A stretch of DNA of 64,000 nt from G958295935 sp965224235 (lineage in GTDB: Bacteria; Chloroflexota; Dehalococcoidia; Lucifugimonadales; Lucifugimonadaceae), in contig CBDCYP010000001.1 of assembly GCA_965224235.1 (NCBI GenBank), positions 930,001-994,000 on the forward strand. The letters are read 5' to 3'. The translations under genes were made by a program, and so were the position numbers. Shown here one piece after another: positions 9,068 through 18,480 of this stretch (positions within the stretch are counted from its first letter, which is position 1; the number at the start of each line of letters is the position of its first letter). Under the pieces are notes generated by a model. It had not been told where the DNA came from, did not search any database, and saw nothing but the letters and a program-made list of their open reading frames with translations.

Positions 9068-9117
9068 GGTCTCTCTCCTTTGATTCTCCGGTCGAGATAG
9101 GCGGTGAGGATGAAGGA

Positions 9118-9486
9118 TTAGCTGCTCTCTCTCTTCACCACGAGGCAGACGTAGCGGTTCCTTCCCTGCAGGTCCGGGTAGAGCCGGTAGTAGAGCTCGA
9201 CCGTCGGGCTGGACTTGGCGGGCCTCACCGCGTCCGGCCCGGAGAGGGTCTCGGCGAACCGGTGCAACTGGAAGGCCATTTCAGGGCGCCCTCGCACGCC
9301 ACAGTGTCCCGCGCACTCGTTCCCGGACCCATCCGCCTGCCCGCCCCGCATCCTGGCATCGATATCCACCGCCTCGGCAAACAGCTCCGGCCAACGGCGC
9401 TTCGCTTCACCCCATCTGCGGCGGGAACGGATGGGCAGGCGACGCAATCCGCTCACGGCTAAGCCGCGGTTCGATCCATCCCCCAC
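9118..9486 (-). CDS. Possible truncated nuclease-like toxin (PBECR/DUF4258-like C-terminal part)
   Basis: 122 residues. Only the C-terminal 60 look conserved: PEMAFQLHRFAETLSGPDAV followed by SPTVELYYRLYP and RYVCLVVKRE, a pattern typical of small BECR-fold nucleases paired with DUF2283 antitoxins. The N-terminal half is Arg- and Gly-rich and does not resemble the family, so it may be out of frame or degraded. The protein also stops shortly after the VVK strand, where relatives continue. It sits 50 bp upstream of the DUF2283-HTH gene on the same strand. Probably a dead or damaged toxin. Confidence 0.45.
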   Translation of the reverse strand: MGDGSNRGLAVSGLRRLPIRSRRRWGEAKRRWPELFAEAVDIDARMRGGQADGSGNECAGHCGVRGRPEMAFQLHRFAETLSGPDAVRPAKSSPTVELYYRLYPDLQGRNRYVCLVVKRESS

Positions 9487-9504
9487 CCTGGCAACATGCC
9501 CCCA

Positions 9505-9939
9505 CTATGCCGGCTCCGCAACGAACACCGGAATTGTGCGTGCCGTCCGGTTCTGATACTCCTCGTAGGGTGGGAACGCCGCCACCGCCAGGTCCCACAA
9601 CCGCGCCCGTTCCTCCCCACCTTCAACCTCGCGGACCCGCATGTTGTACACCGCGGTCTCATCCTGAATTTCCACGTTGGCGTCCGTTCGAAGGTTATGC
9701 ACCCACACCGGGTTTCTCGGCGCGCCGCCCTTTGAGCCCACCAGCACGTAGTTATTCCCGTCCAGCACCCGCATGAGCGGCGTCTTGCGGATTGCGCCCG
9801 TCCGGTTCCCCCGGTTCGTTACGATGATGACCGGCAACCCGGTCTCGCGCAGGGTTGTCCCCTCTTTGCCCCCGCTGCCCTCATAAAGTTCCACCTGGTC
9901 ACGCACCCAGGCTGCGGGCGACGGTATGTAATCGGCCAT
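9505..9939 (-). CDS. Deazaflavin (F420)-dependent nitroreductase family protein
   Basis: 144 residues of the Ddn-like split beta-barrel family. WVRDQVELYEGSGG is followed by PVIIVTNRGNRTGAIRKTPL and YVLVGSKGGAPRNPVWVHNL, the usual cofactor-binding block, then the C-terminal strand RARLWDLAVAAFPPYEEYQ. Family members use F420H2 to reduce nitro compounds, quinones or enones. F420 use is inferred from family only. The gene is complete. A 72-bp piece of a second copy lies at 8332-8403. Confidence 0.9.
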   Translation of the reverse strand: MADYIPSPAAWVRDQVELYEGSGGKEGTTLRETGLPVIIVTNRGNRTGAIRKTPLMRVLDGNNYVLVGSKGGAPRNPVWVHNLRTDANVEIQDETAVYNMRVREVEGGEERARLWDLAVAAFPPYEEYQNRTARTIPVFVAEPA

Positions 9940-10269
9940 GGTTCGCTCCTTTCGCCTGATTGCCGGCGGCTTGCCTCGTCATCATAAGCGGAACGTTGCC
10001 GAGAAAACACCGGAAAGAGCAGGACTCCATCATCCAAAGGTGGTACGGCGGCAACTCCCGAGTAACTAACCCAAGACCCCTCAGAAGCTGGAATGAAGGC
10101 CCCACTAATTTGGCCGACTGCTTCAGGGTCCCCATGCAGGTAAACTCTCCCTTCAACCCTTTCGGGTACTGCATGGTATGGAAATACGTCCGTGTCCCTG
10201 GCGCAACCGCGCGAGACCCGCCGCGCCGCTTGAGCGTCCTCCGGTGGTACCGTCCAACGGCGTACGTGG
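9940..10269. other. Intergenic, no gene recognised
   Basis: 330 bp between two genes transcribed away from each other, so it must hold both promoters. I see no clear -10/-35 pair. CAACCCTTTCGGGTACTG at about 10155 is weakly similar to a motif upstream of typA (about 31770). Confidence 0.5.
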
Positions 10270-11496
10270 GTGGTTGAGAGATTCGTGAAACCCGGTTCGC
10301 AGAGAATACTCGCCAGATCGTTCGAAATACTGCTCGTCGCGCTCAGACTGGGCCTGACCTCCTTTGGAGGGCCGGTCGCACATCTGGGCTACTTCCGTCA
10401 GGAGTACGTCGAATCCCGCAAGTGGCTCGACGAGCGCACATACGCCGACCTCGTCGCACTGTGCCAATTCCTGCCCGGGCCGACCAGCAGCCAGGTGGGC
10501 ATCGCCGTGGGAATTTCTCGCGCCGGACTGCTTGGCGGCTTTGCGGCATGGCTGGGTTTCACATTGCCGTCGGCGGCAATACTCATACTGTTCGCCTACG
10601 GCGTGGGCGAGTACGGCGAGTTGGTGAGCGGCGACTGGTTGCGCGGACTCAAGATAGTCGCTGTTCCCGTGGTGGCACTAGCGGTTTGGGAAATGGCCAA
10701 AACTCTGGCGCCCGACCGCCGGAGAGTGACGATCGCCATCGCGACCGCCATCGTGCTTCTTCTCTGGCAGAACCCGGCTGGGTACGTCGTTCTTATCGTC
10801 GCGTCCGGGCTTGTCGGATGGTTTCTGCTTCGCCGGGAGGCCGGCGCTGCGAGTCCCGCAACTGCGCCGATGCCGTTCAGCCGCTATTTGGCCATTGCCG
10901 GCCTGTGTCTGTTTTTCATCCTGCTCCTGGGGCTGCCGCTCTTCAGGCAGGCATGGCAAAACGAATGGCTGGAGGTCTTCGACGGGTTCTACCGCGGCGG
11001 CTCGATGGTGTTCGGGGGCGGGCACGTGGTGTTGCCGCTGCTCCAGTCCGAGGTTGTGACACCGGGGTGGGTGACCAACGAAGAGTTCATCGCCGGGTAC
11101 GGCGCGGCGCAGGCGATACCAGGGCCGCTGTTTACCTTCTCCGCGTATCTCGGGACGGTCATGGGCGAGCCGCCAGGCGAATGGACGGTTGGGCTTTTCG
11201 CCCTGGCAGCGATCTTCCTGCCGTCGTCCCTCCTGCTGATCGGCGTGCTGCCCTTCTGGGATCGCCTGAGGTCCAGCGCAAACTTTCGGGCTGCGTTGAC
11301 CGGGGTCAACGCAGCGGTCGTTGGTCTACTGGCGGCGGCGTTATACGACCCGATCTGGACGACCGCCATACAGACCCCTTCGGATCTTGCGCTGGGCCTG
11401 GCCGCGTTTGGCCTGTTGGCATTCTGGAAATGGCCGCCCTGGCTGGTGGTTCCCATAGCGGCGTTGGCGGGAGGGCTGGCCTCCATCGTTCTATAG
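10270..11496 (+). CDS. chrA: Chromate transporter, two-domain
   Basis: 408 residues from GTG 10270. The N-terminal domain carries the family signature TSFGGPVAHLGYFRQEY and QFLPGPTSSQVGIAVG. The C-terminal domain repeats it as VFGGGHVVLPLLQSEV and AQAIPGPLFTFSAYLG. Each half has about six transmembrane helices, so this is the long ChrA form. ChrA proteins export chromate from the cytoplasm driven by the membrane potential, and some may handle other oxyanions. No chrB regulator is adjacent. Confidence 0.92.
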   Translation: MVERFVKPGSQRILARSFEILLVALRLGLTSFGGPVAHLGYFRQEYVESRKWLDERTYADLVALCQFLPGPTSSQVGIAVGISRAGLLGGFAAWLGFTLPSAAILILFAYGVGEYGELVSGDWLRGLKIVAVPVVALAVWEMAKTLAPDRRRVTIAIATAIVLLLWQNPAGYVVLIVASGLVGWFLLRREAGAASPATAPMPFSRYLAIAGLCLFFILLLGLPLFRQAWQNEWLEVFDGFYRGGSMVFGGGHVVLPLLQSEVVTPGWVTNEEFIAGYGAAQAIPGPLFTFSAYLGTVMGEPPGEWTVGLFALAAIFLPSSLLLIGVLPFWDRLRSSANFRAALTGVNAAVVGLLAAALYDPIWTTAIQTPSDLALGLAAFGLLAFWKWPPWLVVPIAALAGGLASIVL

Positions 11497-12156
11497 GGAC
11501 TTCCCAAGCCACACCCGATCCGTCATTCCTGTAGATGTTTAGGTAGTTCGTCGACAGAATTGTAATGAGGCAGGAAGGACATCCGCCTCAACTGGCCGAC
11601 CGAACAGTCGGAGTCGCCGATGCCCCGGGGACGATCCATCGAGAACGCTGACGCACCGCACATGATCTGGCTAACACACGCTTCCAACCTGCGGCACGAG
11701 CTCCGCAGCGCTATCCGCTGGATCGTCCAGGATTCGAAGGAACGGTTGGGCAATTAACGACAAAGCGGGAGTAACCGGCACAGTACGTGATCGAGCTGAG
11801 AACCGGAAGCCGTACGTGTGGACTGCCGGCGCCGACCTCATACTCGATAGAGTCAAAAGATAATGTGAACGCTCTTATCAATCAGGACATTAGCGAACCT
11901 GCCTCATACCCGCAGGCCGACGACCCCTGCGATAAAATAGGAAGGCCAATACAGATTCGATCCGATGAACCATCGATCTGCGCACCCCAAAGGCATTGAT
12001 GACTCTGGAGGCAGAAAGGCCCTGCCGAATACGCGCCAGCCACCCGCTTTCGGACGGTGCGCCAACAATCCATGGCGCTCGGGTTTGTAATGGCTTTGTG
12101 TCATACTGGGTCTCGAACATCGCAGTTGGTAGCATTGTCGGCACGGAGTTTAAGCG
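11497..12156. other. Intergenic, no gene recognised
   Basis: 660 bp with scattered stops in all frames. A short protein-like stretch at about 11666-11755 (WLTHASNLRHELRSAIRWIV) ends in a stop and matches no family I recognise; it may be a gene relic. The last 200 bp are lower in GC and probably contain the promoter of the PHP-SMC gene. Confidence 0.45.
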
Positions 12157-14937
12157 GTGACTTTCGCGCGACAAGCAGCTAACAACTGGCACAGCCAGGT
12201 TCCGGGCGCGCGGTGGTTCAAGGCCGACCTGCATACCCACGCGATGGACGACCATCGGGGACGCAGGGCGAAAATGCCACTTGGCGTTACCGGTCCAATG
12301 GAATCGGCAGAGACGATTTCCGCTTATGCACGGAGATTCCTCCAGAGTGCGGCGGCCCAAGGCGTGCAGGCCCTTGGCGTTACCCCCCACTCACCCCGCG
12401 TCGGAACCTCCGAAGAGACCAGCGCCGTCTGGCGGATCGTGGAGGAGTGGAACAGCGGCGTCGACGACGACGCCGTCCCGTTCCGGGAAAAGGTCTACGC
12501 CGTTTTTCCTGGCTTTGAGCCGTCGCTCAAAGACGGCAAGAACGGGTTACATCTGCTGTTCATGTTCGACCCGGAGATCGGCCGTGCCAACTATCTCAAA
12601 GCGTTCGATCTCATCATGGGCGGTGTGGCGCCTTGGCCTGACAAACCCGGCAACCAGCTTAAGATGTCCAACAAGAGTGCGGAGGAGGCGTTCCACGACC
12701 TTCGAGAGTTTCACAGACGGGAATGTCCAAAGACCCAAAATGGCGGCTTCCTATGGAACTACATCGCGCTCGCGCCTCACATAGACGAGGAGAGGGGCCT
12801 GCTGGAGACGCAGAGGGCTCAAGTATTGGACAGCTTTCCTCACGACGAAATTGCAGGGCTTGAACTCGGTGACGAGAAACTGCCCAAAGATGTGCTGAGT
12901 AAACATCCGCAGTTGGCCGATGGAATGGCCGAACGCCGGCAGGCCTTTTTTCACGGCAGCGACGCCTACTCGGTGGACGATATGGGGAAGCGCCACACTT
13001 GGCTCAAGCTCGCCAGCCCAAGGATAGAGGCGCTGCGGCAAGCCTTCATTGCCAGCGACTCGCGGGTGCGCATCGGGTACGAACGGTGTGCGAACGGCGG
13101 ACTGTCCGAGATTCCGAATCCGCCGGACGTAACCATGAACAAGCGCCCTTGGCTCAAGTCCGTTACGGTCTCAGGCAAGGCCTCCTTCTTTGGCGCCAGC
13201 GGTGGAGGCGAGCCAGACACCCGTTTTGATCTCAGTCCTGATCTTACTTGTGTCATAGGCGGCAGCATGACGGGCAAGAGCACCTTCCTCGACGGCCTCA
13301 GAGTGCATGTTGGAGCAGCGTTGCCCCAAGAAGTCAGTGTCAAGGATCAAGTCGAAGCCCGTGGCAAGGACCGCTTTCTCGGTGGTTCTCCCAAGGTATG
13401 TCTCGAATGCCCCGGCAGGGATACCACGGCAGCATTGCACGAGCAGTGGCCCGCGGTGTTCTATACCCAAACCGAACTGCAGCGGTTGACACAGAATCCC
13501 GACGCGGTCGAGGATATTCTTGCCAGGCTGGTAGAGTCCAAGACGCGGGCTATCAAGGCGCGCGAAAAACGGTTGGCGGAGTCCGACAACGAGTTGGGGC
13601 GCGCCGCAGTTCGCCTTGCGAAGATCAGCGCGGACCTCGCAGACGCCGAGCAGGCATTCCAACGCAGTCAAAATGCGGCCGCGGAGCTTGCCGCATTTTC
13701 GGATGCCGGTGTAGAGAACCTGAACCGCGTGTCCAGCGCCCTGCGCCGCTGGCGTGGTTCTGCAAAGGCCGCGACGGAATTGGCGAGCGACTTAGATCGT
13801 CTCCTGAATTCCGCAACAACGATCGACCTCCCCGAGATCGACGATGATCTTGCGGGTGTGCTCCGAGTTTCGGGAGTGAGCCGGGCCGAGACCGACTTGC
13901 GCGCGCTGTGGGAGGGTATCCGCGCCTTGCTGAGGTCTGCGAAAGACGATTTGGGCTCTACGAACGCAGTAATGCAGTCTATTGCGGATGCGTTGGAAGT
14001 TCATGAGCGTACTGTCCGCGTACAGGTCGATCGGAAGCTTGCAGATCATGGACTCGATGGCGCGAGAATCAGTCAACTTCAGGCGTTGAACGTTCAAGCG
14101 TCGCTCCTGAGAAGCTATCAGGCTAATCTCGATCAGGTACGGGGCAAACTGGCCGCCGCCGATCGGTCATTCGATGCGCTGCGCTCTGAACGTCGGGAAC
14201 TTGTCAATCAACAGCGAGCCGCGTACGACCGTGTGATCGAAACGGTCAACTTACAGTTTGACGGACGGATAGTGGCTCGCAGAATAAATAATGGCCGCAA
14301 AGAGCCTCTGGATCGTTTTCTAAAGGAGTTGAGTCAGAGAGGTATTACGCGATGGTGGAATGACTTGACCTATGGACAACAGCCCTCACCCGATGAGTTG
14401 CTCGAAAAACTGGTATCCGGTCATTTGGGAGATGTCGGGATGAGTGAGGCAGTACAGGATACCTTCCTCGTGCAGGTAACCCCGTTACGGCAGCGCGAGT
14501 TGGCGGCTATTCGTTGCAATGATCAATACGTGCTCGAATTCAAGATGTCTGACGGCAGTCACCGTCCGCTGAAGGAACTCTCCGGTGGGCAGCGCGTGAA
14601 CCTGTTGCTATCTCTGCTGTTGGAAACGAATGACGAACGTCCATTGGTAATCGATCAACCCGAGGACGAATTGGACAACCGGTTCCTGTTCGAGACGATG
14701 CTTCCGGCGCTCAAACGGCTCAAGGGACGCAGACAGATAATCGTAGCGACACACAACGCGAACATCGTCGTCAACGGTGACGCCGACCAGGTGATTCAAT
14801 TGGAGGCGACGGCCGACCGAGGCCATGTCGCACGTTCAGGGGCCATCGAGGACCCTGCCATTCGGGATGCCATCGTCCAGACTGTTGACGGCGGTGACGA
14901 GGCGTTTCGCCTGCGCCGACTGAAGTACGGGTTTTAG
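12157..14937 (+). CDS. PHP-domain SMC/RecN-like ATPase (TrlF-type), putative defence protein
   Basis: 926 residues, GTG start. N-terminal PHP phosphoesterase domain (about 20-340) with the opening metal motif DLHTH (24-28), TPHS near 75 and a later GSDAY. Then an SMC-like ABC ATPase: Walker A GGSMTGKST (368-376), a long helical region about 450-680 suited to coiled coil, signature LSGGQR (808-813) and Walker B LVIDQPEDELDN (830-841). Proteins joining PHP nuclease-type domains to SMC ATPases (TrlF-like family) occur in defence islands; nucleic-acid cleavage gated by ATP is inferred, not shown. One nucleotide separates it from the Schlafen-type gene, which implies translational coupling. A dedicated immune pair is the simplest reading. 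Confidence 0.85.
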   Translation: MTFARQAANNWHSQVPGARWFKADLHTHAMDDHRGRRAKMPLGVTGPMESAETISAYARRFLQSAAAQGVQALGVTPHSPRVGTSEETSAVWRIVEEWNSGVDDDAVPFREKVYAVFPGFEPSLKDGKNGLHLLFMFDPEIGRANYLKAFDLIMGGVAPWPDKPGNQLKMSNKSAEEAFHDLREFHRRECPKTQNGGFLWNYIALAPHIDEERGLLETQRAQVLDSFPHDEIAGLELGDEKLPKDVLSKHPQLADGMAERRQAFFHGSDAYSVDDMGKRHTWLKLASPRIEALRQAFIASDSRVRIGYERCANGGLSEIPNPPDVTMNKRPWLKSVTVSGKASFFGASGGGEPDTRFDLSPDLTCVIGGSMTGKSTFLDGLRVHVGAALPQEVSVKDQVEARGKDRFLGGSPKVCLECPGRDTTAALHEQWPAVFYTQTELQRLTQNPDAVEDILARLVESKTRAIKAREKRLAESDNELGRAAVRLAKISADLADAEQAFQRSQNAAAELAAFSDAGVENLNRVSSALRRWRGSAKAATELASDLDRLLNSATTIDLPEIDDDLAGVLRVSGVSRAETDLRALWEGIRALLRSAKDDLGSTNAVMQSIADALEVHERTVRVQVDRKLADHGLDGARISQLQALNVQASLLRSYQANLDQVRGKLAAADRSFDALRSERRELVNQQRAAYDRVIETVNLQFDGRIVARRINNGRKEPLDRFLKELSQRGITRWWNDLTYGQQPSPDELLEKLVSGHLGDVGMSEAVQDTFLVQVTPLRQRELAAIRCNDQYVLEFKMSDGSHRPLKELSGGQRVNLLLSLLLETNDERPLVIDQPEDELDNRFLFETMLPALKRLKGRRQIIVATHNANIVVNGDADQVIQLEATADRGHVARSGAIEDPAIRDAIVQTVDGGDEAFRLRRLKYGF

Positions 14938-14938
14938 A

Positions 14939-16153
14939 ATGGCGAAAATGGAATGGCTGGACGTCCTTAATCGCGTCGGAGCGGGGGAGAGCGAGAAAAC
15001 AGAATTCAAACGCGGACTTGACTTGTCCGCGGTCGGCAAGGCGGTTTGCGCCTTCGCAAACACTACGGGAGGCGTCGTTGTCCTCGGAATTAGCAATGCA
15101 CAGGAAATAGTGGGCGTGAAGGAGGATCCGGAGCGCGTTCAGGAGAGACTGACATCATTTCTACAAACCGGTTGCAGTTCACCGGTTAGCGCTAGCGCTG
15201 GGCGGCATGAGGATCCGAACGGCTGGGTACACTGGCTAGAGATTCCCCGCCAGCGCGGATTCGAGCCGCTACGGTACGACGGTCGAGTGTGGGTACGCCG
15301 CGAACGAAGCAGCGTGGAGCCGTCGCCGATCGAACTTCAGGAGCTCTATAACGCTTTTGGCTACATCTTTACCGAGGAGCGCACGATACAGGCTGCGACG
15401 ACGGCTCATATCGATCTCCAGATCTTCCGCTCCTATCTTCAGGAGATCGGACTCGACATTGAGGACGAACCCCAACCCAATGATGATGACGACCTCCGTA
15501 ATCGCGGCGTTGTAGCGGAGTTGGGAGCCGCGTTGCATCCGACTCTCTACGGCGTGCTGGCATTCGGCAAAGTGCCGCAAAGCTACCCGCAGACACATAA
15601 TTTCCGAGTGGAGTGCGTCGCCTACGGAGGCGATGACCGGGCGTCGGATGTGCTGCAAGTGGCAGAAGCCGCAGGACGTTTGGACGAACAAGTACGACGA
15701 GCTATTGGCTGGTTCGCCAGTCTCGGACGGTTCGAGTCGTACGGTGGGCTGATCAGGGAAGATCGTCCCCTGCTGCCAATGCAGGCGCTTCGTGAGTCAC
15801 TGGTAAACGCAGTTGTGCACAGGGACTACGCAATCACCGGATCGAAGGTGTTACTTGAGGTTTTCGCGCGGCATGTCGACGTCACCAGCCCAGGTGGTCT
15901 GCCGAATCACATGAGCGCCGAGAGCGTCCGGGCCGGAGGGCTTCCCCGGTCGCGGAACGAACTCATGGCAAACTTCATGCTCGGACTGGGGTTCATGGAA
16001 CAGCGGGGCAGGGGTTGGCCCGTGATGCGTAGGGCAATGCGCGAGTTCAACGGGACCGAACCTGAGATTATGCAGGGAGACGCCAGCAAATTTGTCCGGC
16101 TGCGATTTCGTCTCGATTCCCGGAACAGTAGCGGAGGAGACGGCGTGGAGTGA
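14939..16153 (+). CDS. Schlafen/AlbA_2 domain protein with GHKL-like ATPase domain
   Basis: 404 residues. Residues about 15-125 are a Schlafen AlbA_2 domain (EKTEFKRGLDL, then FANTTGGVVVLGISN). The C-terminal half is the RecG-related HATPase_c_4 type, with the N-box-like ALRESLVNAVVHRDY (283-297), and LMANFMLGLGFMEQRGRGW further on. Such proteins are annotated as putative transcriptional regulators or RNA-processing factors, and Schlafen domains occur in several phage-defence systems. The start lies 1 nt after the PHP-SMC stop. The stop overlaps the GTG start of the following XdhC gene (GTGA). The first coupling suggests function; the second may reflect where the pair was inserted. Confidence 0.87.
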   Translation: MAKMEWLDVLNRVGAGESEKTEFKRGLDLSAVGKAVCAFANTTGGVVVLGISNAQEIVGVKEDPERVQERLTSFLQTGCSSPVSASAGRHEDPNGWVHWLEIPRQRGFEPLRYDGRVWVRRERSSVEPSPIELQELYNAFGYIFTEERTIQAATTAHIDLQIFRSYLQEIGLDIEDEPQPNDDDDLRNRGVVAELGAALHPTLYGVLAFGKVPQSYPQTHNFRVECVAYGGDDRASDVLQVAEAAGRLDEQVRRAIGWFASLGRFESYGGLIREDRPLLPMQALRESLVNAVVHRDYAITGSKVLLEVFARHVDVTSPGGLPNHMSAESVRAGGLPRSRNELMANFMLGLGFMEQRGRGWPVMRRAMREFNGTEPEIMQGDASKFVRLRFRLDSRNSSGGDGVE

Positions 16154-17187
16154 AGGACATCCTTCCTGATCTGGACCTGTGGCAAAGCCAGGGCGAAGAG
16201 ATCGCCTTGGCGACCCTGGTACAGGTGCGACGTGCAGCCCCCAGACCTCCCGGCGCGCGCTTGTGCGTGACTCGCAGCGGACGCATGTCCGGTTCGGTGA
16301 GTGGCGGCTGTGTCGAGGCCGATGTCTTCGAACGGGCGATGCAAATCCTGGATAGTCGCAATCCGGAGGTCGTGAACTACGGTATAGCCGACGAAATGGC
16401 GTTCGAAGTGGGGCTGAGCTGCGGCGGCTCGATCGATGTCTTGATAGAGCCCTTCGTGCCAGACAATGAGTGGGATACCCTGCGCCGGTCCGTCGAGCGC
16501 CAGCAGGAAGTTGTCTACGCCGTCGGCCTTGCCCCTTCGCCCCTGATTGGCCGCAAGCTAACCAGGGTAATCAATGGCCCGTCTGTCGGTTCGATAGACC
16601 CTTCTCTTGACAGCGACATAGTCGAAGAGAGCGACCAACTTCTGCGAATGGGGGGGGCAAAAGTAGTCACCCTGCCCTGGCAAGGGGAGCAGGCGCAGGT
16701 ATTTCTCGAGGTGTTTCGGCCCTCGGCCAACCTCTTGATTGTCGGGGCTACCCACACCGCCATCTCCCTATGCCGCCTGGCCACTGAAGTCGGCTATCAG
16801 GTTACTGTCATCGACGCACGCAGCGCGCTGGCGACACCGGAACGTTTCCCGGATGCCGAACGGATAATCCATGCCTGGCCGGAGGAAGCGCTGGCGCAGG
16901 TCTCATTGGACAGTTACTCCTCTTTGGTAGTTCTGACCCACGACCCGAAATTCGACGTCCCCGCATTGGCTTCTGCCCTGCACTCCCCGGCCCGCTATAT
17001 TGGAGCGCAGGGCAGTCGGCGCACCCATCAGGGTCGAGTGCGACAACTAAGACAACAGGGCTTCAGCGATGCCGATCTGGCCCGTATTCGGTCTCCCATC
17101 GGCCTGGACATAGGATCCCGCACCCCCGCCGAGCTTGCGCTGGCCATTTTGGCCGAAGTGTTGGCCGTACAGTACGACCGTGCCTGA
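16150..17187 (+). CDS. XdhC family molybdenum-cofactor maturation protein
   Basis: 345 residues. N-terminal XdhC/CoxI domain (EEIALATLVQVRRAAPRPPG, SGSVSGGCVE) and C-terminal Rossmann-like XdhC_C domain (LLIVGATHTAISLCRLA, YIGAQGS). XdhC-type proteins bind molybdenum cofactor, help its sulfuration and insert it into xanthine dehydrogenase-family enzymes. The coxMSL operon 2.7 kb away on the other strand is the likely client. Start GTG 16150 overlaps the Schlafen gene stop by 4 nt. A 102-bp copy of its N-terminal region lies at 18661-18762. Confidence 0.88.
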   Translation: MKDILPDLDLWQSQGEEIALATLVQVRRAAPRPPGARLCVTRSGRMSGSVSGGCVEADVFERAMQILDSRNPEVVNYGIADEMAFEVGLSCGGSIDVLIEPFVPDNEWDTLRRSVERQQEVVYAVGLAPSPLIGRKLTRVINGPSVGSIDPSLDSDIVEESDQLLRMGGAKVVTLPWQGEQAQVFLEVFRPSANLLIVGATHTAISLCRLATEVGYQVTVIDARSALATPERFPDAERIIHAWPEEALAQVSLDSYSSLVVLTHDPKFDVPALASALHSPARYIGAQGSRRTHQGRVRQLRQQGFSDADLARIRSPIGLDIGSRTPAELALAILAEVLAVQYDRA

Positions 17188-17250
17188 GAGGAGAGCATGG
17201 TCCCGATGAAGGCCGAGCCGTGGGTGACCAGGCGGCCGCGTGGGCGCTCT

Positions 17251-18480
17251 TCAGGGTCGTCGGCCCAGTAGTCGCGATAGTTCTGGCATAGCTGGATGAC
17301 TGGCGGATGCCGCTGACGGCATTCGTTCATACCCCTCCAGCAAATCAGACTCCGAAAATTTTCGCGGCCAGTCCAGGTCGACGGCGACGTTACCGTCGTT
17401 AAGCGACACGGCGGAGAGCCGGATCAGTTCGTTCAGGTCCCGAATGAGGGCGCGTTCGGGAAACTTGAGACTTGAGTAATGCGTCGAGGCCCGATTGGCC
17501 AGATCGAACGCATTCAGGGACCCGGTATTCAACAGGATCTCCATAAGCTGAAGCTGCCTGTCTGCCAGTGCCCGGCGTCGGGGACTGCGCAGCCGGCTGA
17601 ACAGTGAATGAGCGAACTCACGGTAGAGCAGCCGCTTGCTGTGGGTAATGATCTGTTCCGCGAGCGCGTTGCACCGCTCCGCGATCGCCGGCAAGGCAAA
17701 CGTTAAGAACGGCGTGAGGTTGTGCTCGCTCACGCGGGAGTCGTACAACGCTGCCAGGTACTCCTGCTGATGCTCGTAGTAGTAGTTGGACAGGCTGACC
17801 ATGACCATGTTATTGACGCCTGCCCGTCGCAGCATGAACGCCTCGAGTCCGCGTGCGGTGCGCCCGTTGCCATCGTCGAAAGGGTGCATGGCGCCGATAT
17901 GGTAGTGAGCCGCCATTGCCTGGATGATGCGGTCTTGCCCCCGGAACTCTCCGTCGATGGCCAGGCCAAGGGCGCCGAAAGCGTCGGCGACTTCGACGCC
18001 CCCTTCCGCGCCCCGGCAGGCTGGCCTGCCAAAGGTAACGTTCGATCCGGCGCGCCGCAGTGCGCCCGGCTCGCAATGGTCATCGTCGCAGCCTGTGACA
18101 ATACGCCGGTGGATGTCCAGGATCAACTCGGCGGTAACCGGCTGGTTGGCCGGCAGGGCACGCAGCCAACGGTAGGTGGTATTGGCGGCCCGCAATTGCC
18201 GTTGGGAATGGGTGAGTCCGGTCCGCGCTGGAGCGTCGGGGGCGAGGGCTTCGTCCTGTTCACGCTGGGTGAACTCGGCGCCCTCGATGCGCGAGGTGCC
18301 GACTGCCTCCAACCGTAGTTGCTCCTCGTGGGCCTGTTCAATCCATTGCGGCAGGTACGGCAGCCGGTTCAGAACGCCAGCGGCGGTCTTGGCTTCGACC
18401 AGCAGGTTGGCGATAGCCGCGCTGTCGTAGCGCAGCCACTGCCTGGGGACGAAGTAATGGCTAGCGCGGGCTGTGGTCAT
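17251..18480 (-). CDS. Fic family AMP transferase-like protein
   Basis: 409 residues. The Fic core contains HPFDDGNGR (199-207), the full catalytic loop with the active His. An N-terminal TSRIEG (62-67) matches the class II inhibitory helix motif (S/T)xxxE(G/N), so the enzyme should be self-inhibited by its own glutamate. A C-terminal winged-helix-like region (about 310-370) is common in this subgroup. Fic proteins transfer AMP or other phosphates onto target proteins; the target here is unknown. It lies between an intact XdhC gene and a fragment of the same gene type. Confidence 0.9.
   Translation of the reverse strand: MTTARASHYFVPRQWLRYDSAAIANLLVEAKTAAGVLNRLPYLPQWIEQAHEEQLRLEAVGTSRIEGAEFTQREQDEALAPDAPARTGLTHSQRQLRAANTTYRWLRALPANQPVTAELILDIHRRIVTGCDDDHCEPGALRRAGSNVTFGRPACRGAEGGVEVADAFGALGLAIDGEFRGQDRIIQAMAAHYHIGAMHPFDDGNGRTARGLEAFMLRRAGVNNMVMVSLSNYYYEHQQEYLAALYDSRVSEHNLTPFLTFALPAIAERCNALAEQIITHSKRLLYREFAHSLFSRLRSPRRRALADRQLQLMEILLNTGSLNAFDLANRASTHYSSLKFPERALIRDLNELIRLSAVSLNDGNVAVDLDWPRKFSESDLLEGYERMPSAASASHPAMPELSRLLGRRP

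Noticed and set aside
10422..11534. 370-codon open frame overlapping chrA in another frame
   Set aside because: Arg/Gly/Ala-rich shadow; chrA has full family motifs.
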